Assembly (NCBI RefSeq): GCF_037078405.1
Contig: NZ_JAYMGZ010000002.1
Span: 248,001 to 312,000 of the forward strand
Direction of reading: 5' to 3'
Origin: Haloarcula sp. DT43
Lineage (GTDB): Archaea > Halobacteriota > Halobacteria > Halobacteriales > Haloarculaceae
DNA length: 64,000 nucleotides
Positions within the stretch are counted from its first letter, which is position 1, and every line of letters starts with the position of its first letter. The notes under the pieces are model-generated. The model did not search any database, was not told where the DNA came from, and saw only the letters and a list, made by a program, of their open reading frames with translations. The translations under genes were made by a program, and so were the position numbers. Below, piece after piece: positions 1 to 9,959 of the stretch.

Positions 1-9
1 TGTGGGTGG

Positions 10-21
10 CCCGGAAACGGG
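10..21. terminator. Small GC hairpin at window start
   Basis: CCCG-GAAA-CGGG forms a four-base stem with a GAAA tetraloop, just beyond the stop of the 71-codon minus-strand gene. It could help end that transcript. There is no long T tract, so this is only a structural guess. Confidence 0.3.
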
Positions 22-27
22 GCCGGG

Positions 28-243
28 CTACTGCTGTTGCAGCGCCAGTTCGAGCGACCAGAAGAAGCCGTAGTACGCGACGACGCCGCCGGCGAGCGTG
101 AGGTAGTAGGCCCACTGTGGAGCCGACAGCAGGTCGAAGATGACGCTCACGGCCGTCACCCAGGCGATGGCGAACACGAGGTCGACGAACATGCCACGCT
201 TGTGGTCGCGCACGTGGTCGCGGATGGTGTCGACGACGCTCAT
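28..243 (-). CDS. Small two-TM membrane protein (71 aa)
   Basis: A charged N-terminus (about residues 1-17, rich in Asp, Arg and His) is followed by two hydrophobic segments, about 18-38 and 44-66, joined by a short SAPQWAYY turn. I do not recognise a named family; similar small bundles occur near haloarchaeal transporters. It lies downstream of the UspA gene on the same strand with a gap of about 45 bp, so it may be the last gene of the usp/acetate-symporter transcript. The ATG is the first in frame. Function unknown. Confidence 0.6.
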   Translation of the reverse strand: MSVVDTIRDHVRDHKRGMFVDLVFAIAWVTAVSVIFDLLSAPQWAYYLTLAGGVVAYYGFFWSLELALQQQ

Positions 244-288
244 CGGTGGCCTCGCGTCGGCCGTGGTCGAGTCAGTTCCATGGTCGTG

Positions 289-762
289 TCAGGCTTCGAC
301 CTCGGTGTCGCCGTGGACGTCGACGACGAGGACGGGCAGGCGGGTCCGGCGCAGCACCTTCTCGGTGACGCTGCCGAGGATGACGCGCTTGAGCCCCGAC
401 CGGCCGTGGGACCCCATCACGACGAGGTCGATGTCGTTGTCCTCGACGAACTTCCGGATGGCGCGGGCCGGCTCGCCGGCGGTGACGTGTTCCTCGACTT
501 CGATGCCGTGTTCGGCGGCGCGGTCCCGGACGTAGCCGGTGGCCTTGTCCGCCGCCTCTTTGACCTCGGTCATCTCGTCGAGGTGGCCCTGCCGGATGCG
601 GTCGACCTGCTCCGTGCCCAGCGAGTAGCTGGTGGCATCGACGTCGACGACGTAGAGCGCGTGGACCGTCGCGCCGTACTTCGAGGCGATGTCTATCGCC
701 TGGTCGACCGCGTTCTCTGCGGTTTCGCTACCGTCCGTCGGAACGAGGATGTGTTCGTACAT
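289..762 (-). CDS. UspA-family universal stress protein
   Basis: A single-domain cytoplasmic UspA fold of 157 aa, the usual length. The N-terminus MYEHILVPTDGS is the family's first strand. The ATP-binding signature G-x2-G-x9-G-S/T is visible near residues 117-131 (GSHGRSG...LGS), followed by the typical closing strand ending LPVLVVDV, so it is probably an ATP-binding type. It sits 5 bp after the symporter gene on the same strand. Haloarchaeal UspA proteins often accompany transporters and are thought to modulate them, so here it probably belongs to the acetate uptake unit. Confidence 0.92.
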   Translation of the reverse strand: MYEHILVPTDGSETAENAVDQAIDIASKYGATVHALYVVDVDATSYSLGTEQVDRIRQGHLDEMTEVKEAADKATGYVRDRAAEHGIEVEEHVTAGEPARAIRKFVEDNDIDLVVMGSHGRSGLKRVILGSVTEKVLRRTRLPVLVVDVHGDTEVEA

Positions 763-766
763 TGGT

Positions 767-2440
767 TTAGTCGTCTGCAGGGGTACCGCCGCTACCGCCG
801 CTTTCGCTCACGATGTCTTCGGCGGACTGTTGCTGGCCCATCGGTTCGGGGCTGTGACACTGTCTGACCATCCGCTTGGTCTCCATCGGTGGCTCCTCGG
901 TCACCAGCGAGACGGCGATGGTGACGAGGAACACCAGCGGCGTCCCGACGAGCGCCGCGCCGATCGGCGGGACGTACTGGGCGTAGATGGGAATCAGCGC
1001 GCCGCTCTCACCCGCCGCCGCACCGAGCGCGCCGATGTAGTTCGGCAGGACGCTGTTGACGACGGAGCCGATCCACAGCAACAGTCCGACCGTCATGCCA
1101 GCGAGCGCGCCCTCTCGGTTGGTGTTCTCCCACCAGAGGCCGAGGAAGAACATCGGGAACAGCACAGTGCCCGCGAGCGAGAACGCGTAGGCGACCAGTT
1201 CGCCGATGAGCGCGGGCGGGTTGAACGCGGTCACGGTCACCAGTGCGCCGATGGCGACGATAGTGGCCCGACCGATGAGCACCTGCTGGCGCTGGGTCGC
1301 GTCGGGATTGATGAGTTCGGTGTAGATGTCGTGTGCGACCGCCGAGGAGGCCGTGATGAACAGCCCGGCGGTGGTCGCGATCGCCGCGGCCATCGCGCCG
1401 GCCGCGACGAGGCCGACGAACCAGGTCGGGAGGTTGGCGAACTGCGCGGCGAGCACGACGATCACGTCGCCTTCAGCGCCGGACATGCCGCCCTGTGCGG
1501 CGTAGGCGTCCGTACCGGTCACTTTGCCGAAGAGGTCGACACCGAAGGCCGCCATCGCGGGCGCGGCCCAGTACAGCAGGAGGATGAAGAACAGCCCCCA
1601 GACGCAGGACCAGCGCGCGGTCCGCTCGTTCTCGACGGTGTAGAACCGAACCAGGACGTGCGGGAGGCCGCAGGTCCCGAAGATGAGCGAGAACGCCGTC
1701 GCGACCCAGATGTAGTAGGAACTGGCTCGGAACGGGGCCGAGAACTGGCGGCCGAGTTCACTGATCAGCGCGCCGTACTCGATCTGTGGCAGGATCGTCG
1801 AGTACCCCTGCGAGAAGCCGACGACGTAGACGCCCGCGAGGAACGCGATGATGAGGATGACGTACTGGACGGCCATGTTCTTCGTCGCGCCCAGCATCCC
1901 CGAGAGCGCGAGGTAACCGACGGTGATGGTCATCATCACGACGATCATCGGGATGATGTCCAGCCCGAAGACGTACTGACCGACCAGGCCCATGCCGCGG
2001 GCCTGTCCGACGGAGTAGACGTACGCGATAAGCAGCGTCGTGAACGCCCCCAGCGCGCGGGCGGTCGGCGAGTTGAACCGGTCGCCGACGAAGTCTGGCG
2101 CAGTGTACTTCCCGAACCGGCGCATCTGCGCCGCGAGGAAGATGAGCAACACGAAGTAGCCGGTGGTCCAGCCGACGATGAACGCCAGGCCGTAGAAGCC
2201 CGAGAGCGCGACGAGCCCGGCCAGTCCGAGATACGAGGCGGCGGACATCCAGTTCGCGCCGATGGCCATCCCGTTCTCGATGTTTCCGATGCCGCGGCCG
2301 GCGACCCACATCCCCTCGGTGTCGGCCACCTTGAACACGTAGCCGATGACGAGGAACGAGGCCATCATCAGGAAGACGAGGATGGCCGGGACGAGCTTGA
2401 ACGAGATGTCGAGCGCCTCGGCCTGCAGGGGGACCGTCAC
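767..2440 (-). CDS. Sodium:solute symporter, large subunit (acetate permease-like)
   Basis: A 557-aa SSS-family transporter with about 13 hydrophobic segments. The segment containing GRGIGNIENGMAIGANWMSA matches the TM1-TM2 region of ActP/VC_2705-type symporters. It should import a carboxylate, most likely acetate, with Na+ across the cytoplasmic membrane. Its GTG start overlaps the stop of the DUF4212 gene (GTGA), a translational-coupling arrangement expected because the two form a large/small subunit pair. The acetyl-CoA synthetase gene upstream on the same strand supports acetate as substrate. The hydrophilic C-terminal tail (about residues 510-557) is not part of the transport core. Confidence 0.9.
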   Translation of the reverse strand: MTVPLQAEALDISFKLVPAILVFLMMASFLVIGYVFKVADTEGMWVAGRGIGNIENGMAIGANWMSAASYLGLAGLVALSGFYGLAFIVGWTTGYFVLLIFLAAQMRRFGKYTAPDFVGDRFNSPTARALGAFTTLLIAYVYSVGQARGMGLVGQYVFGLDIIPMIVVMMTITVGYLALSGMLGATKNMAVQYVILIIAFLAGVYVVGFSQGYSTILPQIEYGALISELGRQFSAPFRASSYYIWVATAFSLIFGTCGLPHVLVRFYTVENERTARWSCVWGLFFILLLYWAAPAMAAFGVDLFGKVTGTDAYAAQGGMSGAEGDVIVVLAAQFANLPTWFVGLVAAGAMAAAIATTAGLFITASSAVAHDIYTELINPDATQRQQVLIGRATIVAIGALVTVTAFNPPALIGELVAYAFSLAGTVLFPMFFLGLWWENTNREGALAGMTVGLLLWIGSVVNSVLPNYIGALGAAAGESGALIPIYAQYVPPIGAALVGTPLVFLVTIAVSLVTEEPPMETKRMVRQCHSPEPMGQQQSAEDIVSESGGSGGTPADD

Positions 2441-2898
2441 TGCTCGACACCCCCGTCCGTGGCCGCGGCGTCGGCCTGATCACCGTTGTCCGACTCGATG
2501 TCGGTCTCGACCACGCTGGGGTCGATACCGTACTTTTCGTCGAGCGCGTCGCGCTTGCGTGCGTACCAGAAGGCGAGTATCAGCGCGCCCGTCGGGCCGC
2601 CGAAGGCCACCGTGAAGTAGTGCAGCGGAAAGCCCGGCGGAACCGTTATCGACGTCATCGTCTCGGGCGCGATAAGGGTCAGCGTCACCGGTCCGAAGAC
2701 GATGAGCGCCCAGACGATGAAGCCGGACCACACGATGCGCAGGTGATCGCGCATGAACGCCGTACTGGGGCTCAGGAGGTTCACCTCCTCTTCGAGGTAG
2801 TTCGTGTTTTGATGCTTCTGTGCCGCGTCCGTCGTCGTCCCGCCGTCGGGAGCGACAGCGCAGCCGCTACTGCTGTCGTGGGTGTCGTTTTCTCTCAT
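2437..2898 (-). CDS. DUF4212 symporter small subunit
   Basis: A 153-aa protein with a hydrophilic N-terminal extension (about 48 residues) and two TM helices (about 60-85 and 98-118), the layout of the small subunit that partners VC_2705-type Na+/solute symporters. FGPVTLTLIAPETM and PLHYFTVAFGGPTGALI lie in the conserved core. It is translated just before the large subunit, with overlapping stop and start codons. The acid-rich C-terminus is typical for a halophile. The role is assigned from family and gene pairing. Confidence 0.85.
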   Translation of the reverse strand: MRENDTHDSSSGCAVAPDGGTTTDAAQKHQNTNYLEEEVNLLSPSTAFMRDHLRIVWSGFIVWALIVFGPVTLTLIAPETMTSITVPPGFPLHYFTVAFGGPTGALILAFWYARKRDALDEKYGIDPSVVETDIESDNGDQADAAATDGGVEQ

Positions 2899-2951
2899 GG
2901 TCGGCGTCGGATTCTGGTGTGTCTAAATCGTAATTCGAGAAGGGTGTGGAG

Positions 2952-4946
<1,995 letters not shown>

Positions 4947-4973
4947 AGTCTATCATCGATATTTCACAGCGGC

Positions 4974-4982
4974 CATATAAAC
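4974..4982 (-). promoter_or_regulatory. TATA-like box of acs1
   Basis: GTTTATATG read on the minus strand, centred about 32 bp upstream of the acs1 ATG. The spacing fits a haloarchaeal leaderless promoter. Confidence 0.5.
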
Positions 4983-5015
4983 GGGGGGTCTAACTACGAT
5001 AACACGAGACAGGGC

Positions 5016-6707
5016 TCACCCGTCCGTCGGTCGCCGCGGCTCCGTCGGCCGGTCGTCGAAAAACGCAGTCAGGACCTTCTGCTGTGCCTTCCTGAGGTGG
5101 TTGTGTAGCGTCGGCGACGACACGTCGAGCGAGTCCGCCAGCTCCTCGGCGGTCGACCCGCGGGGCCACTCGAAGTAGCCGCTGTGGTAGGCCGCCCGGA
5201 GGACGGTCTCCTGGCGGTCAGAGAGGGTGTCTGTCAGCCGGTCGCGGAAGCCGGTGTCGGTCTCGGCCGGCCGCTCCGTCTCCCGCTTCGCCGCCAGCGA
5301 GGTCTCGGGGTAGGCGTCGGTGACGGCGTTGACCGTCGGTCTGATGTCGGCCTCGCTGGGGAGTTCGACGCCGATGGTCGCCACGCCGTCGGTGGCCGTC
5401 ACGGAGCGGATGCGGCCGCCGCTCTCGACCAACCGCAACGCCGGCGTGTCGGTCACGACCACCTCCAGCAACGCGCCGTCGCTGTGCTCTTCCAGGAGTC
5501 TAGCGTCGGCCACGCCGTCGACGTCGGCCGCGTACGACAGTATCGCGTCGGCCGAGGCACCCTCGACCATCAGGTAGTACAGCAGCGACTGGTCCGCGAC
5601 GGGGACGACCCCGGACAGTTCGACTGTACACTGCAACGCCCCGGAAACTCCGGCGGTGAAGGTCCGCTCGTCCCCACAGTGAAACTCCAGTTCGGTCACC
5701 GTGTCGGCAAGCAGGAGCCGTTTGCGCTCGGCGGCGACCTGCGCGTGGCCGGTCTGGACGCCCAGCGCGGCCAGAACGGCCCGTTCCGCGTCGGCGAGTC
5801 CCCCGTCAGTCCCGACGCCGAGCACGCCGGAGACGGCGTTTTCCCTGACGAGCGGGACCAGCGCGACCGGTCCAGTGCTGTCGTCGACGACGCGAACCTC
5901 GCCCACGTCGAGCGGGGCGGCGACCGACTCGACGTGAGCGTCGAGTTGCCGCTCGACGGCCGCCTCGTCGACGTCCGTCGCCGCACGCGGCGTCAGCCCG
6001 TCGCCGGTCCGTTCGGCGAGCCAGGCGAACTCGAAGCCCGCGGCCCCCGTCAGGTGGTCACAGACCGTCGCCGCAATCGCCTCCCCGGTCGCGGCTGCCG
6101 CGAGCGCCTCGCTGACTGCCCCGACCCAGTCCGCGGGGTTTCGGCACTCGCCCGGGGTGACACGCTCGCCGGCCCCGTCGACGGCCGCGACGATGGCCTC
6201 GCGGTCCGGCTCGTCGAGCAAGGGGTCGAGCCGGTCGAGCCGGTCCCAGCCGCCGAGCGCACAGACCACGTCCGGCGGGACCCCGTCGTCGAGCAGCGCC
6301 GCCGCGAACCGCCACCGGAGGTCGCGCGAGGACGCCTCGCGCAGGTGCGGGGCCGCGTCGGCGGCGCGGTCGGCCACCTCGCTGACGAGCATCTGGAGCC
6401 GCCGCGGGGAGACCGAAAACAGCGGCTCGTCGTCGGCTCTCCCGGCCGCGTTCGCGTACTTCCGCATGTCGTGTTCGACCGCGTCCGGAAGGTACGTCTC
6501 GCGTACGACCTCGCCCTCCGCCCGGACGGAAAGCAGGCGGTGCCCCTCGAACTCGGCGACGTCGGCCAGCCGCACGGCCGTCATCTCGGCCGGACGGAGC
6601 CCGACCTCCGCGCCGAGTCGGAGCACGAGGTCCGCGCGGTGCGTCTCGGCTGCGCGCCGGAGCCGTTCGTACCCTCGCTCGCCGATTCGGTCCGCTGGGC
6701 CGTCCAT
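5016..6707 (-). CDS. Bat-type HTH regulator with recombinase-like N-terminal domain
   Basis: A 563-aa four-part protein. Residues about 1-165 resemble a tyrosine-recombinase catalytic fold (GLRPAEMTAV, then SSRDLRWRFAAALLDDGVPP), but the usual His of HxxR reads Ser and no catalytic Tyr is evident, so it is probably a non-catalytic sensor or DNA-binding relic. About 175-330 is GAF-like, about 335-480 a bacterio-opsin-activator sensor domain, and about 500-555 an HTH_10 domain (LSDRQETVLRAAYHSGYFEWPR, ELADSLDVSSPTLHNHLRKAQ). The first in-frame codon upstream is TTG; I chose the ATG seven codons later because a TATA-like AT-rich stretch lies about 28 bp before it. Flanked by two acs genes, it is a good candidate regulator of acetate use. 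Confidence 0.85.
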   Translation of the reverse strand: MDGPADRIGERGYERLRRAAETHRADLVLRLGAEVGLRPAEMTAVRLADVAEFEGHRLLSVRAEGEVVRETYLPDAVEHDMRKYANAAGRADDEPLFSVSPRRLQMLVSEVADRAADAAPHLREASSRDLRWRFAAALLDDGVPPDVVCALGGWDRLDRLDPLLDEPDREAIVAAVDGAGERVTPGECRNPADWVGAVSEALAAAATGEAIAATVCDHLTGAAGFEFAWLAERTGDGLTPRAATDVDEAAVERQLDAHVESVAAPLDVGEVRVVDDSTGPVALVPLVRENAVSGVLGVGTDGGLADAERAVLAALGVQTGHAQVAAERKRLLLADTVTELEFHCGDERTFTAGVSGALQCTVELSGVVPVADQSLLYYLMVEGASADAILSYAADVDGVADARLLEEHSDGALLEVVVTDTPALRLVESGGRIRSVTATDGVATIGVELPSEADIRPTVNAVTDAYPETSLAAKRETERPAETDTGFRDRLTDTLSDRQETVLRAAYHSGYFEWPRGSTAEELADSLDVSSPTLHNHLRKAQQKVLTAFFDDRPTEPRRPTDG

Positions 6708-6710
6708 CTG

Positions 6711-6736
6711 TTTCGGAATATCGAACAATACCGAAA
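6711..6736. promoter_or_regulatory. Inverted repeat at the regulator promoter
   Basis: TTTCGG (6711-6716) and CCGAAA (6731-6736) form a perfect 6-bp inverted repeat with a 14-bp AT-rich spacer. It lies immediately upstream of the chosen ATG and overlaps the TATA-like stretch. It could be an operator, perhaps for autoregulation. Confidence 0.4.
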
Positions 6737-6846
6737 TAAGAATTCCGGTCGAAAAAGCGCTACTGGTGTGCTTGAGAGATACTGTGCGTTGAGCGCGGGA
6801 ATACCTCGGGTTAGAACTTCGAATTTTTCGAGAAAAACGAAACGCG

Positions 6847-8790
6847 TCACTCCCCGCTCGTCGTCGACTGGATTTCGCCGAGGATTTCGGGGTTGCGCAG
6901 CGCGCTGGTGTCGCCCAGGTCCTCGTCGTTTGCCACTGCCGTCAGCAGGCGGCGCATAACCTTGCCCGAGCGCGTCTTCGGGAGGTCGGGCGTGAACACT
7001 ATCTCCTTGGGTCGGGCGATACCGCCGATGGCGTCGACGATGGCCTCCTCGATGGCCGCCCGGAGTTCGCTTTCAGCGTAGCCGTCCTCCGGGGAGGCGA
7101 AGGCGTACACTGCTGTTCCGGTCGTCTCGTCGTCGGCACCGACGACGGCGGCCTCGGCGACGCCGGTGACGCCCGCGACCGTCGACTCCAGTTCCTTGGT
7201 GCTGAACCGCCGGCCGGCGACGTTTATCGCGTCGTCGATGCGCCCGAGGAACGTGATGTAGCCGTCCTCGTCGACCGAGACGCTGTCCTCCGGGTAGTAC
7301 CGCCACTCGTGACTGTCGTCCGGCACGCTGCCCCAGCCAGTCCCCTCCAGCAGCGCCCGGGGCATCCCCGGCCAGGGGCGCGTCACGACGAGTTCGCCGG
7401 CCGCGTTCGGCCCGGCCGCCGCACCCGAGCGGTCGACGACGGACGCCTCGATACCCGGGAGCGGCGTTCCCGCCGCCCCCGGCTTCATTCCGTCGACGCC
7501 CGGCAGCGTCGACACGAGCACCGCGCCGGTTTCGGTCTGCCACCAGGTGTCGACGATGGGGCACTCGCCACCGCCGATGTGCTCGCGGTACCACTCCCAG
7601 GCGCGCGCGTCCATCGGTTCACCGACGGTGCCAAGCAGGCGCAGGCTGGAGAGGTCGTGTTTCTCGGGGTACTCCTTGCCCCACTTCATGAACGCGCGGA
7701 CGGCCGTCGGCGCGGTGTAGAACACGTCGACGGCGTACTTCTCGATGAGTTCCCACAGCCGGTCTTTCTCGGGGTGGTCCGCGGTGCCGTTGTACAGCAC
7801 CGTCGTGGTCCCGAGCGCGAGCGGGCCGTAGACGATGTAGGAGTGGCCGGTAATCCAGCCGATGTCGGCCGAACACCAGTAGGTGTCTTCGGGCTTGATG
7901 TCGAGCACCGACCGGGCGGTCCAGGCGACGTGGGCGAGATACCCGCCGGTCGTGTGGGTGACGGCTTTGGGGCGGCCGGTCGTCCCCGACGTGTAGATAC
8001 GAAAGAGCGGGTCGTCCGCCGCCCGCGAGATGGGTTCGACTTCGGCCCCCTCGTGGGCCGCCAGCAGGTCGTGATAGTCGTCGTAGTCGTCGCCTAAATG
8101 CACGTCGCGGCCGAGTCGGTCCAGCACGACGACCGACACGTCGTGGTCGACGGCGATGCGCGCGTTGTCCGCCTTGTTCTTCTGGGCGACGGCGCTACCG
8201 CGGCGGTAGTAGCCGTCGCAGGTGACGAGATACTCCGACTCGGCCCGCTCCATGCGCGTCGCCAGCGCGTCCGCGGAGAAGCCGGCGAAGACGACGTTGT
8301 GTGGCACGCCGAGCCGCGCGCAGGCGAGCATCGCCACCGGGAGTTCGGGCACCATCGGCAGGTACAGCGTCACCACGTCGTCCGGGCCGACGCCGCGCTC
8401 GCGCAGCGCCGCGGCGAAGGCGTTGACCTCCCGGTACAGCTCCAAGTAGGTGTAGGTGCGGGACTCGCCGAGGTGGCCCTCCCAGACCAGCGCGAGCTGG
8501 TTCTTCCGCTCGGGGAGGTGCCGGTCGAGGCAGTTGTACGCGGCGTTTAACCGGCCACCGGGGAACCACTCGAACGGCGGTCCGTCCGTCCCGCGGAACA
8601 CGGTTTCGTAGGGCATCTCCCAGTCGAGCAACTCGGCGGCCTCGCGCCAGCAATCGGGCCACTCCCGTTCGAAGCGGTCGTAGACAGCCGGGTCCGTCAC
8701 GTTCGCCTGCTCGACGAACCAGTCCGGTGGCTCGACTGTCTCGCGCCCCGCGCGGGACCGGTCCCGACCCGGTTCGTCACCCCGTGTCAT
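6847..8790 (-). CDS. acs: Acetyl-CoA synthetase 2 (AMP-forming)
   Basis: A second full-length acetyl-CoA synthetase (647 aa) with the same order of motifs as acs1: PPDWFVEQANV at the N-terminus, P-loop YTSGTTGRPKAVTHT, WWQTETG, and the C-terminal LPKTRSGKVMRR with the catalytic Lys. The ATG at 8790 is preferred over an upstream TTG in frame; a T-rich TATA-like element lies about 27 bp before it. It is somewhat more diverged from the acs consensus than acs1 and could differ in affinity or acyl specificity (acetate versus propionate), which sequence alone does not settle. The regulator gene lies 140 bp downstream on the same strand. Confidence 0.94.
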   Translation of the reverse strand: MTRGDEPGRDRSRAGRETVEPPDWFVEQANVTDPAVYDRFEREWPDCWREAAELLDWEMPYETVFRGTDGPPFEWFPGGRLNAAYNCLDRHLPERKNQLALVWEGHLGESRTYTYLELYREVNAFAAALRERGVGPDDVVTLYLPMVPELPVAMLACARLGVPHNVVFAGFSADALATRMERAESEYLVTCDGYYRRGSAVAQKNKADNARIAVDHDVSVVVLDRLGRDVHLGDDYDDYHDLLAAHEGAEVEPISRAADDPLFRIYTSGTTGRPKAVTHTTGGYLAHVAWTARSVLDIKPEDTYWCSADIGWITGHSYIVYGPLALGTTTVLYNGTADHPEKDRLWELIEKYAVDVFYTAPTAVRAFMKWGKEYPEKHDLSSLRLLGTVGEPMDARAWEWYREHIGGGECPIVDTWWQTETGAVLVSTLPGVDGMKPGAAGTPLPGIEASVVDRSGAAAGPNAAGELVVTRPWPGMPRALLEGTGWGSVPDDSHEWRYYPEDSVSVDEDGYITFLGRIDDAINVAGRRFSTKELESTVAGVTGVAEAAVVGADDETTGTAVYAFASPEDGYAESELRAAIEEAIVDAIGGIARPKEIVFTPDLPKTRSGKVMRRLLTAVANDEDLGDTSALRNPEILGEIQSTTSGE

Positions 8791-8897
8791 CAATTGACAA
8801 TACGGCCGCGCACTCAAAAACCTCCTCTCTAATTATGTACTATTTTCCGCGAGGTCGGCGCGGTCGGCCGTTCTCACTTTCGACACTGGCGACGGAA

Positions 8898-8906
8898 CTT
8901 ATATTG
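8898..8906 (+). promoter_or_regulatory. TATA-like box of cheF
   Basis: CTTATATTG about 46 bp before the cheF ATG, predicting a short leader of about 20 nt. The rest of the 8791-8947 intergenic region carries the divergent acs2 promoter. Confidence 0.45.
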
Positions 8907-8947
8907 AGTCCTGCGGCCAACTGGTGTACGAGAGGCCGGGACGGGGC

Positions 8948-9808
8948 ATGAGCGACACCGAAAAGAAGATCGCCGACACGAAAGGACAGTTCCTTCAGGC
9001 GGTCTCACAGGGCCAGCGCCTCACCGACGCCGAGTGGCGAAACTGCCGCATCATCCTCACCACCGAGCGGGTCGCCCTGCTGGGCGACGACAAGCGACAG
9101 ATATCGCTGACCGACATCGACCGCATCGCCGACCGGTTCGACGTGAACCAGCAAAGCGCCGGCGTCTCCGAGTACATCGCGCTCTACGTCGGCGAGGACG
9201 TGATCCTCGTGTCGGCGTCGGACCACGAGGCCTTCGAGACCGACTTCTACCGGGCGAGCCTCGACGGCGCAATCGTGCTGGTCCAACATCCCGCACTGAA
9301 AGGCGGCGTCGTCCAGTCCGCCGAGTGGACGAAAGGCCGGCTGAAAGTCGGCGACGAGGCGCTGAAACTCGCGATGGCCGACGGGCAGGCCGTCGTCGTC
9401 GACCGCGCCGACATCGGCGACCTCGCCGTCGAGGAGAAACAGGTCAACGGCGAGGAGCGAACGGTCATCCAGGTCGAACACAGCGAGGACGACATCAGCG
9501 TCGAGACCCACCTCGCGGGCGAGGAGTTCCACGCCACCGTCCTCCGGACGATGCTCGAGGAGAGCGCCGAGCAGAACCGCGCCGACCTGGACCTGAGTTC
9601 GACGGAGAAACGGGTCATCATGGCGCTGCACTCCGGCGTCTCGCCGTTCGACATCCCCAACTTCGTCGGCATCTCCGTCGAGAAGACCGAGGAGATATTC
9701 GACCGCCTCATCGAACTCGACGTGATAAGCGTGCTCCGCGAGCGAACGGAAGTGAACCTGACGACGAAGGGCCGTCGGGTCGCCGGCGAGCGGATGGGCG
9801 AACAGTAG
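8948..9808 (+). CDS. cheF: CheF-family chemotaxis protein
   Basis: A 286-aa protein of the archaeal CheF family (DUF439), which links the chemotaxis proteins (CheY, CheD, CheC) to the archaellum motor. The N-terminal PH-like segment contains RIILTTERVALL and ISLTDIDRIADRFDVNQ. The C-terminal third is winged-helix-like (STEKRVIMALHSGVSPFDIP, then TTKGRRVAGE). The ATG at 8948 is chosen over one eight codons upstream because the conserved start is MSDTEKK. No other chemotaxis or archaellum gene is in the window, so this copy is isolated; haloarchaea often carry several cheF paralogues. Confidence 0.85.
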   Translation: MSDTEKKIADTKGQFLQAVSQGQRLTDAEWRNCRIILTTERVALLGDDKRQISLTDIDRIADRFDVNQQSAGVSEYIALYVGEDVILVSASDHEAFETDFYRASLDGAIVLVQHPALKGGVVQSAEWTKGRLKVGDEALKLAMADGQAVVVDRADIGDLAVEEKQVNGEERTVIQVEHSEDDISVETHLAGEEFHATVLRTMLEESAEQNRADLDLSSTEKRVIMALHSGVSPFDIPNFVGISVEKTEEIFDRLIELDVISVLRERTEVNLTTKGRRVAGERMGEQ

Positions 9809-9926
9809 TGCGGCCCCGCACCGGGACCCGATGCCACGACCGTCTCGCCCCCATCTGCCGTTCGGTTTCCGGCCCCCAATCTGGACATGCGTGGGAGTAG
9901 CCGCCGACCAATCACAGTAGGTGCGC

Positions 9927-9934
9927 CATATTGA
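9927..9934 (+). promoter_or_regulatory. TATA-like box of glmU-like gene
   Basis: CATATTGA centred about 30 bp upstream of the ATG at 9960, fitting a leaderless start. The rest of 9809-9926 shows no gene. Confidence 0.45.
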
Positions 9935-9959
9935 AGCCCCTCCTCCGTCTGCATCAGGT

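Noticed and set aside
689-2479. 596-codon plus-strand ORF opposite the acetate symporter
   Set aside because: Rich in Arg, Asp and His with no domain; an antisense shadow of a clear SSS transporter caused by high GC at third codon positions.
5016-5500. Integrase of a mobile element
   Set aside because: The recombinase-like domain is at the N-terminus of a Bat regulator, lacks catalytic residues and has no att sites.
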